A stretch of DNA of 64,000 nt. Origin: JAFGCY01 sp964609245 (GTDB taxonomy: Bacteria; 4484-113; JAFGCY01). The position numbers and the translations under genes are program-made. Positions 48,220 through 56,916 of the stretch are shown here, in pieces (the stretch's first letter is position 1; each line of letters begins with the position of its first letter). Location of the stretch: positions 62,001 to 126,000 of the forward strand of contig CAZSSB010000004.1 in assembly GCA_964609245.1 (NCBI GenBank). Direction: 5' to 3'. The notes under the pieces were generated by a model. It saw only the letters and a program-made list of their open reading frames with translations, was not told the DNA's origin and searched no databases.

Positions 48220-48369
48220 TTCGGCGTTGCAGGGAAGCGCGCAGGTCCAGCCCAGATGGTCCCGCCAGGTTGTCAGGCATACCCGTGGTCCGGTTTGTTG
48301 GTTGCGCCACGGACTGGCATCCTCACGGGCCACCGATGCCAATCGGCACTACATCAGCTTCGTTGCGTT

Positions 48370-50742
48370 CTAGGGATAGATTCCCAACAGCTTCTTGATG
48401 GCGGGTTCATAGGCCTGGAAGGCCGCGTCGCCCGGCCAAGCGTAAGTGTGCTTCCGCACATATCCATCGCGGTCAATCAGCAGGCACTCGGGATGGGCGG
48501 CGGACACACCCCAGCTCTTGAACCAGTTCGACCCCTGGAAACTTCCGCGCTGTTCGCAGTACGCATCGAACTGATCCACTGGTACGACTCCGTTGGTCCC
48601 CGCCTCAAACAGCGCTTTGGTCTTGTCGTAGCTGTCGGCACAGTCCATTACGACCTGGAAGCCGTCGTCGCCATAGTCATTACACCATTCGTCCAAGTAT
48701 GGAAACTCCAACTTGCAGTAGCCTCAACTGGTATCGAATGTACCCAGCCATGTGACCCTGTCCGCAGTCATGTAATACTCGAACTGTCGTCCGGTGATCA
48801 GGTCGCCGCCGTCGGTGAGCTTCTCCAGCAGTTCGTCGGACGGGGCGCCGGTCATGTACATCCCGTTGTCGCCGAACTCGGTCAGGATCGCATCGTCGGT
48901 CACGAACAGGTCGAGGGTGGCTGTATCCTGCACACTGCCCTTGTGCACGGTGCAGGTGACGGTGACCTTGGCCGGATTCATCGCTGCAGTCGGGGCCCAG
49001 GTCGCGGTGCTGTCCGCGCCGATTACCGTCCCGGCTGTGGCGCTCCAGTCGACGCTGTCAGGCGTCTCGTCAGTTGTCACCGTTAGGTTGGCAGCTGGTT
49101 CCGTGCCGCTGTTCAAGTGGGTCGTCTTATCCGTAGTCAGCGACAGGATGTGGATCTCCGGTGCATACACACTGGGCGTGTTGCCGGCAACGTTGCTGGG
49201 CTCGCTACTGGCTTCCGCCCCGACTGAGATCACGTAGTACTCGTAGTACCACCCTGGCGTCAGTCCGGTGTCCGTGTAGTCCCGGTAGCCCCTGGCCCTC
49301 GTCGCGATGTCACTGAACTCGTTCTCGCCTTGCGCCTTGCGTAAGACCTTGTACTGCGAGACCAGGCTGTCGTCGGCGGGCGCCTCCCAGCGTACTTCAA
49401 TCGCGTTGGCGGTCGCCAGCTGGTTGTCCGCAACCACGCTGTGCGGCGCCGGCGGACCTGCCACGAAGTACGGAGTGACCTCGTTGGAGTATGCATAGGT
49501 GCTGACCGCCCCCCCGAAGTCTCTGGCGTGCACCCGGTAGTCATACGGCTGCTCAAGCAAGTCGGAGTCCGTGTCCACATAGCTGGTCACGTTGCCGACT
49601 TCCAGCGGCGCGCCCCAGCTCCCGTCCGACACCAGTCTCCGCTCGACAACATAGGTTGAGACGTCGGCGCTCGGCGAGGGGCTCCAGGTGATCCGCACCG
49701 TCTGATGCCCGGTCCCAGCATCGCTCGTGGCCGTCACGTTGCTGGGCGGGTCAGGTGCGCCGGGATCGTCCGCCACCTCCGCCGCGATCGAGACCGGCCC
49801 GACCTCCGCACCACCGTCCGCCACCGGCCGCACGGTGAACTTCGTGTAGCCCACCGGCACGTTCGCCACGTAGCTGTACTCGATCGGGTGCAGCGGATCA
49901 TCGTCGAAATCCTCGCGCAGCACCGTGATCGACGAGCCATACTCGCTGCCGCCCGCGGCATCGGTGTAAAGCTTGTAACCCGTCAGTTGGTTCCCGAAAT
50001 TAGCGCCGATCTGGGTAATGTCCGCGACCGTGACCCGCCCATCGCCGTTCCCATCGGCCAGGCCAACGCGCAACGGATCGGAGCTGGTGGCCACTTCCTG
50101 CTCGTAGTAGATGCCCAGCGGAGTAAGGTCTGCCACGCCGACCAGGCTGTCATTGTTGTAGTCGCCAACGTTCTTCTCCGTCCACCACAGCGTCGCCGTC
50201 CCCGAATCCTGCGAGATGATCTTCAGGTCGTCCACGGCGTTGTACGTCCCGGTCGGCACCTGCGCTGCCTGGCGACCGCCAACGAACGGCGTCGCCCGGA
50301 AGAACACCGTGGCCAGCTCACCCGCCCCGGCCCGAGGCGCCACCTGCGCCGACCCAACCTGCACTACTCCCAGCGGGACTACGTCTGGCAGATCCGTGAT
50401 CGCGAGCGTAACCACCTGCCCCTCGCCACCCAGGAACCCGCCGAACTCAACCCGCTCCGGTGTGTATCTTGCTCCGTCGTACTCCAGGTGCAGCAGGGCC
50501 TCCTGCATTTGCTCCGCGTCGACCGCACTCACCGCGACCGCGGTTTCGCCATCGCCATGGGAAACCGTCAGCACCGGTGTGTACGTTCCCCGGCCCTCCA
50601 GCGCGGTCACCGCGAAAGCGACGCTTGCGTCGCGGTCCGGGTCCGCCAGTGTCCCGCGATTGCTCGTGGCACATGCGGCAAGGGTCAACAGCAGCGCGAG
50701 TAGGAACGCATGGCGCCAAGGGCTCGATGCAGCAATCCTCAT
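48370..50742 (-). CDS. Selenoprotein 3: lipoprotein with cohesin/dockerin, FnIII and Sec-thioredoxin domains
   Basis: 790 residues if the TGA at 48726-48724 is Sec673. Start ATG at 50742 after AGGTGGGTG. Lipobox L-A-A-C with Cys24. Cohesin-like (about 40-170), dockerin-like ('DYNNDSLVGVADL', 'DGNGDGRVTVADI'), FnIII and Ig/PKD-like domains align with the paralogues. The redox end is the clearest of the three: 'VTWLGTFDTS'-U-G-Y-C-'KLEFPYLDEW' corresponds to the TlpA/thioredoxin pattern W-C-x-x-C-K-x-E-x-P-x-L, with Sec at the first Cys. It continues 'GDDGFQVVMDC' and 'HPECLLIDRDGYVRKH' to a TAG at 48370. First gene of the trio. Likely role: lipid-anchored periplasmic or surface thiol/selenol oxidoreductase; substrate unknown. 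Confidence 0.83.
48694..48726 (-). promoter_or_regulatory. UGA (Sec) codon and SECIS-like hairpin of selenoprotein 3
   Basis: TGA is 48726-48724. The stem (48715-48694) pairs CAAGT with ACTTG and TGGA with TCCA, with one bulged T on the 3' side. The apical loop is GTT (48706-48704), 17 nt after the TGA. Nine base pairs. Confidence 0.68.
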
Positions 50743-51115
50743 GTCTACACCCACCTGAGTTTGATTGCACAGGCTGGCCGAAACCAGCCATCGAAACCCC
50801 TGGGAACCCCCTAGCACCCGCCCGTGCGGCATGCGTGCTCTACAACACTATACCATACATGGCACGGTATCGTGTGACTATGGCCTAATCAGACTGGCAG
50901 TCGTGTAATTATGTGTGCACGGTCTGACAGCCCTGAGTTAATCCGCCGTGCGACGACGCAGCGAGATAGCTCTTTTGCTTACCGCACGGCCGTATGCATT
51001 GGCCCTTATACGGTGTATGGTATAAAAAACTACAGACACTAGATGTGCCCCCGCCACGTTCACCTGCATCCTGACCTGGCGCACGCCTATGAACTCCCCC
51101 CGCTTGCCCGGCGAC
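50743..51115. other. 373-bp intergenic region upstream of selenoprotein 3
   Basis: No gene is seen. On the minus strand TATAGT (50852-50847) is a -10 candidate for selenoprotein 3, giving a leader of about 100 nt that contains a GGCTGG/CCAGCC hairpin (50772-50789). Further out, CCGTAT (50990-50995) and ATACGG (51008-51013) form a dyad, and the strip 50840-51030 is unusually AT-rich with repeated TATAC/GTATA words. It probably holds the regulatory sites of the selenoprotein cluster. No terminator is evident after the barrel protein gene. Confidence 0.45.
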
Positions 51116-52714
51116 TCAGAATCGGACCAGGTAGTCGGCCTTCACCCCGTCAAATTCGGGCTCAAGCCGACAGACGCCGCCGGAGCAGACCAGTCCTTCG
51201 CGGCGGGAACCCATCGCCAGTGCCAGCTCCTGATTCTCGTCCGGACGGTACTTGAACTCCCAGATTCCCCAATGGTTGCTCTCGACGTCAGGTTCGTTCG
51301 TGGTTTCCCAGGTGTAGGAAACGTTGAAGACGCTCTGGAAGGTCAACTCCCCTTCCACAATCCAGTCTTCCCAGGGCGGGATAAACCCCGGATCGATCTC
51401 CTCACGCTCCAGGAAGCTGCTCGCCGTCCATTCTTCATCGATGGGCCGGCTCAGTGACAGCCGCTGGATATCGTGCTTCTGGCCCAGTTCGAGAACGTAC
51501 CAGTATTCGCCGACCCACGTCAGCCGGTCAGCCGCCGGGCTGGTGTAGATCAGGGAGGCCTCGGTGTAGGCCCGCTCGCCATCCTTGGCGTTGTCCTGGG
51601 CGTAGTGGATGTCGAACAGCGAACCATCGCCAAGCGCGTCCCAGAGCACACTGCCCCCGTACCCCACGTCGTCGTACGGGTCGGCTGAGGCAGCTTCAGA
51701 CCAGTGCCTCACCGGCGGCAGGATCGTGAACGGATGACCGATTCCCTGATAGTCCTTGTACTCGCCCGTGAAGGCATAACCGTCGCCGGTCAGCCCCAGG
51801 TTCACGTATGTACCCGTGCCATCCTTGCCCTCGAAGTCCCAGGCGGGATTCCCGTACTCCACCGCGTCGCGCTGCACGCCGACGGTCTCCGCGTAGAGCT
51901 TGAACGGACCGGATCGCACCTGCACGTTTCCCCCCACCAGATCGTACTCCAGCATGTCGGGCGACTCAACCGTGGCGCCGAGCGCGGGGAACTCCACCTG
52001 CGCGGCGTGCAGGCCGACATCCACGTCATCGGTCAGCGGTGCCGAGATGCGCGCTGCGGACACGGTGGAATGCTGTGGCTCATCCCGCCGCTTGCGCGTG
52101 CCCCACAGCACGGTCAGGTCCCCCTCGCCGATCTCCACTTCGGCCTTCACGCCTTCGATCTCGTTGTCGTGCTCGAGAACCCGATCCTCGTAGAGGTTCA
52201 GCGCCAGCCCGCGACCGAACAGAGCTCCGAGGGAGCCAGCCGTAACCTTGAAATCGTCGCCCCGATACCTGACCCGGGCCTTCTCCCAGCGGAATGGATC
52301 ATTCGTGTTGGGAAAAGCGTTGACGTCCGACCACCGCAAATATGAGTCCCAGGAGCCGTACTGCAGCGACAGCTCGTACTCGTGCTCCCACTTCTCGACG
52401 CCGGAGATGTCGTCATTACTGAACCGCAGGTAGATCCGGCCGCTGTATCCCAGCCGCTCGGGATCGGTCGGGGTCAGATCGAAGTCGCGCTCCCACATCT
52501 CGGTTGCAGGATACGTGCCCTCGTCCACCTCCCCGTCCCGATAGAACTGGGCGATGGCGTCTTCCACCGTAGCCCCACGGTATTCTGGATCGGCGATGCG
52601 CCGCAACTCGTCGAACGCATCATCGGCGCTCTCGATCACGATCTCGTCCGCCAGCGCCAGCAGAGGCGCCGCCGCCACCAACGCCGCAATGGCAACGCAC
52701 AGCAGGTGCTTCAT
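51116..52714 (-). CDS. Outer-membrane beta-barrel protein (DUF6029-like)
   Basis: 532 residues from the ATG at 52714, 9 nt after GAGGAGG. Signal peptide about 1-23 ('AIAALVAAAPLLALA'). An acidic helical segment (about 30-80) precedes many alternating strands with aromatic girdles ('GRIYLRFSNDDIS', 'YELSLQYGSWDSYLRW', 'LTWVGEYWYVLELG'). The last residue is Phe ('KADYLVRF'), a BAM signal. 'LGALFGRGLALNLYEDR' resembles the DUF6029 family, which is poorly characterised. One Cys pair ('VCSGGVC') lies near the end. It follows the thioredoxin gene by 65 bp, so the two are probably co-transcribed. Confidence 0.75.
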   Translation of the reverse strand: MKHLLCVAIAALVAAAPLLALADEIVIESADDAFDELRRIADPEYRGATVEDAIAQFYRDGEVDEGTYPATEMWERDFDLTPTDPERLGYSGRIYLRFSNDDISGVEKWEHEYELSLQYGSWDSYLRWSDVNAFPNTNDPFRWEKARVRYRGDDFKVTAGSLGALFGRGLALNLYEDRVLEHDNEIEGVKAEVEIGEGDLTVLWGTRKRRDEPQHSTVSAARISAPLTDDVDVGLHAAQVEFPALGATVESPDMLEYDLVGGNVQVRSGPFKLYAETVGVQRDAVEYGNPAWDFEGKDGTGTYVNLGLTGDGYAFTGEYKDYQGIGHPFTILPPVRHWSEAASADPYDDVGYGGSVLWDALGDGSLFDIHYAQDNAKDGERAYTEASLIYTSPAADRLTWVGEYWYVLELGQKHDIQRLSLSRPIDEEWTASSFLEREEIDPGFIPPWEDWIVEGELTFQSVFNVSYTWETTNEPDVESNHWGIWEFKYRPDENQELALAMGSRREGLVCSGGVCRLEPEFDGVKADYLVRF

Positions 52715-52779
52715 GCCCACCATCCTCCTCAAGATGCAGCGTCAGCCCTTTGCTGCCGCCTCAGCATTCCACGCAGTGC

Positions 52780-53322
52780 CTACCCAGCAGGCTCTTCCTC
52801 GCCCTCCGCCTCTTCGTCGAATTCAACCTCTTCGCCGGCCAGGTACGCCTCGATCACCTCGACGTACTCCTCCTCCTGGCCCGACTTGTAGCTGTAGTGC
52901 TGCCAGATAATCTCCCCTGCCGGGTCGATCATGAAACTAGCCGGCGCGGACTTCACCCCGTAGTCCTTGCTGACTTCCAGTTCCGTGTCAAGCAGCACGC
53001 GGAACGTGTATTTCTTGCTCCTGAAGAACGGCTCCACCTGCGCCACCGTCAGCGCGGTGTCACGACTGATGATCACGAACTCCACACCGCTGTCCTGGTA
53101 CTCGTCGTAGTACTCCTGCAGGTGCGCGACCAGTTCGTTGCACGGCTTGCAGCCGACCTGCCAGAAGTCGATCACCAGCAGCTCGCATTCGTCCAGCAGA
53201 TCCTCGAGGCTGTACTCGTCGCCTTCCAGGTCCTCCAGTTCGAAGTTGGGCGCGCTGGCCGCATGCACAATGCCGCCGTATAACAGCAGGGCTACGACGA
53301 TCGCGAAAACGTGTGGACGCAT
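52780..53322 (-). CDS. Exported TlpA/ResA-like thioredoxin
   Basis: 180 residues. Signal peptide about 1-21. The thioredoxin core has the redox motif C-K-P-C in 'IDFWQVGCKPCNELVAHLQ', the cis-Pro in 'KSAPASFMIDPAGEI' and a long acidic tail ('EEVEFDEEAEGEEEP'). It is a periplasmic thiol oxidoreductase or reductant. It is the ordinary CxxC counterpart of the Sec-containing domains encoded downstream on the same strand, with the barrel gene between. GGAGGAAGGA lies before the ATG and TTAGAAT about 24 nt upstream. Confidence 0.88.
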   Translation of the reverse strand: MRPHVFAIVVALLLYGGIVHAASAPNFELEDLEGDEYSLEDLLDECELLVIDFWQVGCKPCNELVAHLQEYYDEYQDSGVEFVIISRDTALTVAQVEPFFRSKKYTFRVLLDTELEVSKDYGVKSAPASFMIDPAGEIIWQHYSYKSGQEEEYVEVIEAYLAGEEVEFDEEAEGEEEPAG

Positions 53323-53468
53323 TCCTTCCTCCAGGCGATTTCAATTCTAACATCGGATAAACGCAGGACGGCTTGCGCCGCCCCGATGTTCCTGCTCGGC
53401 GTCTCGCGCCCCGCAGGTCAATTCCCCGCAGGCAAGGTATACCATATACGACTGGAAGGGAGAAGCGC

Positions 53469-54497
53469 ATGCTGATCGGCTTGCTTACTGGCGGCGGTGA
53501 CAGTCCGGCGATCAACGGGGCAATCCGCGCCATCGTCCGTCGCGCACACGCCGGCGAGCACCAGGTGTTCGCCTTTCAACTCGGCTGGCGCGGTGTACTG
53601 GAGAACCTCGGCTCGGTACTTACCGCTGAGGACGTGTCAGGCATCCTTCCGCGCGGTGGCACCATGCTGGGCACGAGTCGCACCAATCCACTCAGGATCG
53701 ACGGTGGGCTGGATGCGGTGCGCCGTACGCTCTCCGAACGTGAAGTCGATGCGCTGATCTGCATCGGGGGCGATGACACCAACGGCGTCGCCCACCGCCT
53801 CTGCCAGGAGAGGATCGTCCGCTGCATCGGCGTACCGCAGACCATCGACAACGATATCCCGGGAACCGAGTTCTCGATCGGCTATGATTCGGCGCTCAAT
53901 GTTGTGGTTGAAGCGCTGGACCGATTGCACACTACTGCCACGAGCCACCACCGCGTGATGATCTGCGAGATCATGGGGCGCGACGCTGGTTGGCTGGCGC
54001 TACTCGGTGGCCTTGCGGGTGGGGCGGACGAGGTGCTGATCCCCGAGCGGGCATTCCGCATGGACGAGGTCTGCAGCCGACTGCAGGAGCGCCGCAGCCG
54101 CGGCAAGTCCTTCACCATTCTCGCCGTGGCCGAGGGCGCGAAACCCGAGATGCTGGATCGTCCGGTTACCCAGGACGAATCGGTCGACGCCTTCGGCCAC
54201 GTGCGACTGGGCGGAATCGGTCACGTTCTGGCGAGGGAAATCGAGGAGCGCACGGGCTTCGAGACGCGCACCACGGTGCTCGGTCACCTCCAGCGCGGGG
54301 GGGTCCCGTCGGCCTTCGATCGCGTATTGGCGACGATGTTCGGCGTCCGCGCTGTCGAACTGCTGGAGCAGGGCTCCACCGACCTGATGGTCGTCTGGCA
54401 AGCCAGCGAGATTCGGGCCGTCCCGTTCGCCGAGGCGCTGGGCGGAACCCGCGTTTGCCCCGACTCCTTCGTCCAGCTGTCCGAGCTGTTTCGCTAG
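53469..54497 (+). CDS. pfkA: 6-phosphofructokinase, probably PPi-type or mixed
   Basis: 342 residues from the ATG at 53469. PFK signatures: 'GGGDSPAINGAIRAIVRRA', 'GGTMLGTSRTNP', 'CIGGDDTNGVAHRL' and 'PQTIDNDIPGTEFSIGYDSA'. In ATP enzymes the second motif is GGDGS; the Asp here (GGDDT) is the substitution that favours pyrophosphate. PPi enzymes usually also have Lys in P-K-T-I-D-N-D, but this one has Gln. The phosphoryl donor is thus uncertain. It makes fructose 1,6-bisphosphate. GGGAG lies 8-12 nt upstream. Its stop shares CTAG with the opposite gene. Confidence 0.9.
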   Translation: MLIGLLTGGGDSPAINGAIRAIVRRAHAGEHQVFAFQLGWRGVLENLGSVLTAEDVSGILPRGGTMLGTSRTNPLRIDGGLDAVRRTLSEREVDALICIGGDDTNGVAHRLCQERIVRCIGVPQTIDNDIPGTEFSIGYDSALNVVVEALDRLHTTATSHHRVMICEIMGRDAGWLALLGGLAGGADEVLIPERAFRMDEVCSRLQERRSRGKSFTILAVAEGAKPEMLDRPVTQDESVDAFGHVRLGGIGHVLAREIEERTGFETRTTVLGHLQRGGVPSAFDRVLATMFGVRAVELLEQGSTDLMVVWQASEIRAVPFAEALGGTRVCPDSFVQLSELFR

Positions 54498-55189
54498 TCC
54501 CGCGCGCCTGTCTTCCGCGGCAGGAACAGCTGCGGCTTCGCGTTCATGATGCCGGGAGCCAGGCTGCCGAGCGAGACGATGATCCGGGTCATCTCTTCTA
54601 CCGCGACGTCCACATCCTCCACTTCCTCGCAGGGCACGAAGTAGTTGAAGCCCGTGGCCGGCACCGGGCTCGACGGGAAATAGACCATGTAATGCGGAAC
54701 CCCCCCGATGTCGATCGGCTCGCTGTTCGAAAGCATGCCCAGAATCCGCGTGTTCGCAAACCGCACCAGCACCACGTTGGACAGCGCCGCGGCCGCGTCC
54801 TGTTTCTTCTTCTTGAACAGGTCCACCACCTGATCCGCGCTGCTGTAGATCTTGTTGATGAACGGGATCCTACCGATCAGCCACTCGAACCAGCCACCCA
54901 CGCGCTGCCCGAGGAACTGTCGGGCGAAGTAGCCCACCAGCCAGATGAAGACCAGTACCATCGCCAGGCTCAGCACGTAGATGCCGGCGAACACCCACTG
55001 CCGACTGGTTGGCGTGCTCTCGCCGAAAATAGCGGCAGTAACCTCCTGCGCCACCAATCCAAACAGACTGCCGGGCCCCAGCCAGCCATAGAGCTTCCCC
55101 GCCAGGAAGACCACCACGCCAATGGTGATCAGCAATGGCAGGAGCGCCATCAGTCCCGTCAGAAACGTGGCAGTCACTCGACGCACCAT
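54494..55189 (-). CDS. DUF502 family membrane protein
   Basis: 231 residues. Two membrane helices (about 7-30 and 65-90), then a soluble domain. DUF502 features: 'FLTGLMALLPLLITI', 'GRIPFINKIYSSADQVVDLF', 'VVLVRFANTRILGML' and 'VYFPSSPVPATGFNYFVPCEEV'. The family is widespread, including plant LIKE-COV proteins, and lacks a known bacterial function. GGAGGG precedes the ATG. Confidence 0.85.
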   Translation of the reverse strand: MVRRVTATFLTGLMALLPLLITIGVVVFLAGKLYGWLGPGSLFGLVAQEVTAAIFGESTPTSRQWVFAGIYVLSLAMVLVFIWLVGYFARQFLGQRVGGWFEWLIGRIPFINKIYSSADQVVDLFKKKKQDAAAALSNVVLVRFANTRILGMLSNSEPIDIGGVPHYMVYFPSSPVPATGFNYFVPCEEVEDVDVAVEEMTRIIVSLGSLAPGIMNAKPQLFLPRKTGARD

Positions 55190-55236
55190 CTGTCCCTCCG
55201 TCCTGTGCTTGGGCCAAGTCTAGCAGAACCGCTGCA

Positions 55237-56850
55237 TCACCACGGATAGCGGTTGACGATCGGCATGCGGCGGCCAATGCCGAACGCCTTCTCCGTCACC
55301 CTCAGTATCGGTGGCGCCTGGCGCCGCTTGTACTCGTTGAGCCGGACCAGCCTGAATACGCTGTCCACCTCTGCGGGCGTGTAGCCGCGCTCCAGAAGCT
55401 CCTCCCGCGACGCGTGCTCCTCGACGACCGCATCGGCGACAGGACTGATGCGTTCGTAATCAAACGGATCCACCTGGTCAGCCGCCAACTCGGCCGAGGG
55501 CGGCCGCTCGATGATCCGGCGTGGAATGATCCCGTCGCCGCGCCTGGTGTTGTAATAGCGTGCCAGCGCATACACTTCCGGCTTGGCGATATCGCCGATC
55601 ACGGCCAGGCCTCCGCACATGTCGCCGTACAGCGTGCTGTATCCCAGCGCATACTCGGTCTTGTTGCCGGTTGCCAGCACCAGTGCGTTGCGATCGTTGG
55701 AGATCTCCATCAGAATCTTGCCCCGCTCGCGCGCCTGCAGATTCTCCGCTGTCACTTGCCTGGCGTATGCGCCGAATTCCGCCGTATACCGCCGCGTCGC
55801 CAGCTGTACTGAGTCCTCGATCGGCAGCACGTGGTACTCCACACCCAGCTTGCCTGCCAGCGTGGCAGCGTCCTCGTTGCTCATCTCCGCGGTGAAGCGC
55901 GAGGGCATCGCCACGCAGACGACGCGCTCGGGAGCGAGAGCTTCCGCCGCCAGACAGGCGACCAGGGCACTGTCGATTCCACCTGACAGCCCAATCACCG
56001 CCGACTGGAACCCGCACTTGCTGAAGTAGTCGGATACTCCCAGGCACAGAGCGTCGAAGACCTCCTGCTCCCGGTGGAACTCCGGGATAACCACAGCCGG
56101 CGCGGCGCCACGCTCGGGACAACAGTCCACTAGCACCAGCTTCTCCGCGAACTGCGGGCCCAGAGCGATCAGACGCCCCGAGCCATCGACCGCCATCGAC
56201 TCTCCGTCGAACACCAGTTCGTCCTGCGCGCCAACAAGATTGCAGTAGATGACCGGCCTGCCTGTTGCCTTGGCATGGCGTCTACAGAGCCCCAGCCTGA
56301 TCTGCCGCTTGCCAGCGTGAAACGGCGAACTGGACAGGTTGACGATGTACTCCGCACCCTCAGCGACAAGCTCCGGCACCACTTTCCTTTCGTAGCCTTC
56401 GTCCCAGATATCTTCACAGACAGTGACGCCCAGGAGTTTGCCGCCCAACTCCACCGGGTGGTTTTCGCTGGCCGCCGTGAAGTACCGCTGTTCATCGAAC
56501 ACGTCGTAGGTTGGCAGCAGCGTCTTGTGGATGACGTCCTTCAGTTCACCGTCGGCCACACACGCCACCGCGTTGTAGCGGTGACCCGCGTCGTCGCGGT
56601 CCACAAACCCGATCAGCGCCGGAAGCCGCATCCCCGGCACGATGCTCTCGTGCAGCACCCGCAGCTGGTCGGTCACGAAGTGCTCTTTGAGCAGCAGATC
56701 CTGCGGCGGGTAACCCGTAACCGCCAGTTCAGGTGTAACCAGCAACTCGCATCCCTGCAGCACAGCGGCATGCCCGCCGGCGACAATCCGCTCCGCGTTA
56801 GCCGCCAAATCGCCGACGGTCAGGTTCACCTGCCAGAGGCCGATGCGCAT
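55237..56850 (-). CDS. nadE: Glutamine-dependent NAD+ synthetase
   Basis: 537 residues from the ATG at 56850. N-terminal glutaminase of the nitrilase fold (about 1-260; Glu in 'LVTPELAVTGYPPQDLL', Lys in 'HKTLLPTYDVFDE', Cys in 'LGVTVCEDIWDE'). C-terminal NAD synthase with the PP-loop 'GLSGGIDSALVACLAAEAL' and 'LVLATGNKTEYALGYSTLYGD' (quoted in part). It amidates nicotinic acid adenine dinucleotide using glutamine. A TATAAT box ends exactly 6 nt before the ATG and no Shine-Dalgarno site exists, so the mRNA is predicted to be leaderless. Confidence 0.95.
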   Translation of the reverse strand: MRIGLWQVNLTVGDLAANAERIVAGGHAAVLQGCELLVTPELAVTGYPPQDLLLKEHFVTDQLRVLHESIVPGMRLPALIGFVDRDDAGHRYNAVACVADGELKDVIHKTLLPTYDVFDEQRYFTAASENHPVELGGKLLGVTVCEDIWDEGYERKVVPELVAEGAEYIVNLSSSPFHAGKRQIRLGLCRRHAKATGRPVIYCNLVGAQDELVFDGESMAVDGSGRLIALGPQFAEKLVLVDCCPERGAAPAVVIPEFHREQEVFDALCLGVSDYFSKCGFQSAVIGLSGGIDSALVACLAAEALAPERVVCVAMPSRFTAEMSNEDAATLAGKLGVEYHVLPIEDSVQLATRRYTAEFGAYARQVTAENLQARERGKILMEISNDRNALVLATGNKTEYALGYSTLYGDMCGGLAVIGDIAKPEVYALARYYNTRRGDGIIPRRIIERPPSAELAADQVDPFDYERISPVADAVVEEHASREELLERGYTPAEVDSVFRLVRLNEYKRRQAPPILRVTEKAFGIGRRMPIVNRYPW

Positions 56851-56856
56851 GCCCGC

Positions 56857-56862
56857 ATTATA
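56857..56862 (-). promoter_or_regulatory. -10 box for a leaderless nadE mRNA
   Basis: Perfect TATAAT on the minus strand, 6 nt (GCGGGC) from the nadE ATG, so transcription should start at the A of the ATG. A separate TATAAT on the plus strand (56892-56897) serves fetB. Confidence 0.65.
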
Positions 56863-56916
56863 GACCGCCCTGCGCGGGGGATCCGCGCGCATATAATTGG
56901 CCGCGGAGAGCGAGGG

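Noticed and set aside
43251..50742. Reading the three UGA codons as frameshift or nonsense damage (pseudogenes).
   Set aside because: All three copies have UGA at the same active-site codon, the downstream frames are intact and similar, and each has a hairpin at the same distance.
43251..50742. A DNA repeat array or mobile element.
   Set aside because: The similarity is between whole paralogous genes at the protein level with distinct DNA; no terminal repeats, transposase or target duplications are seen.
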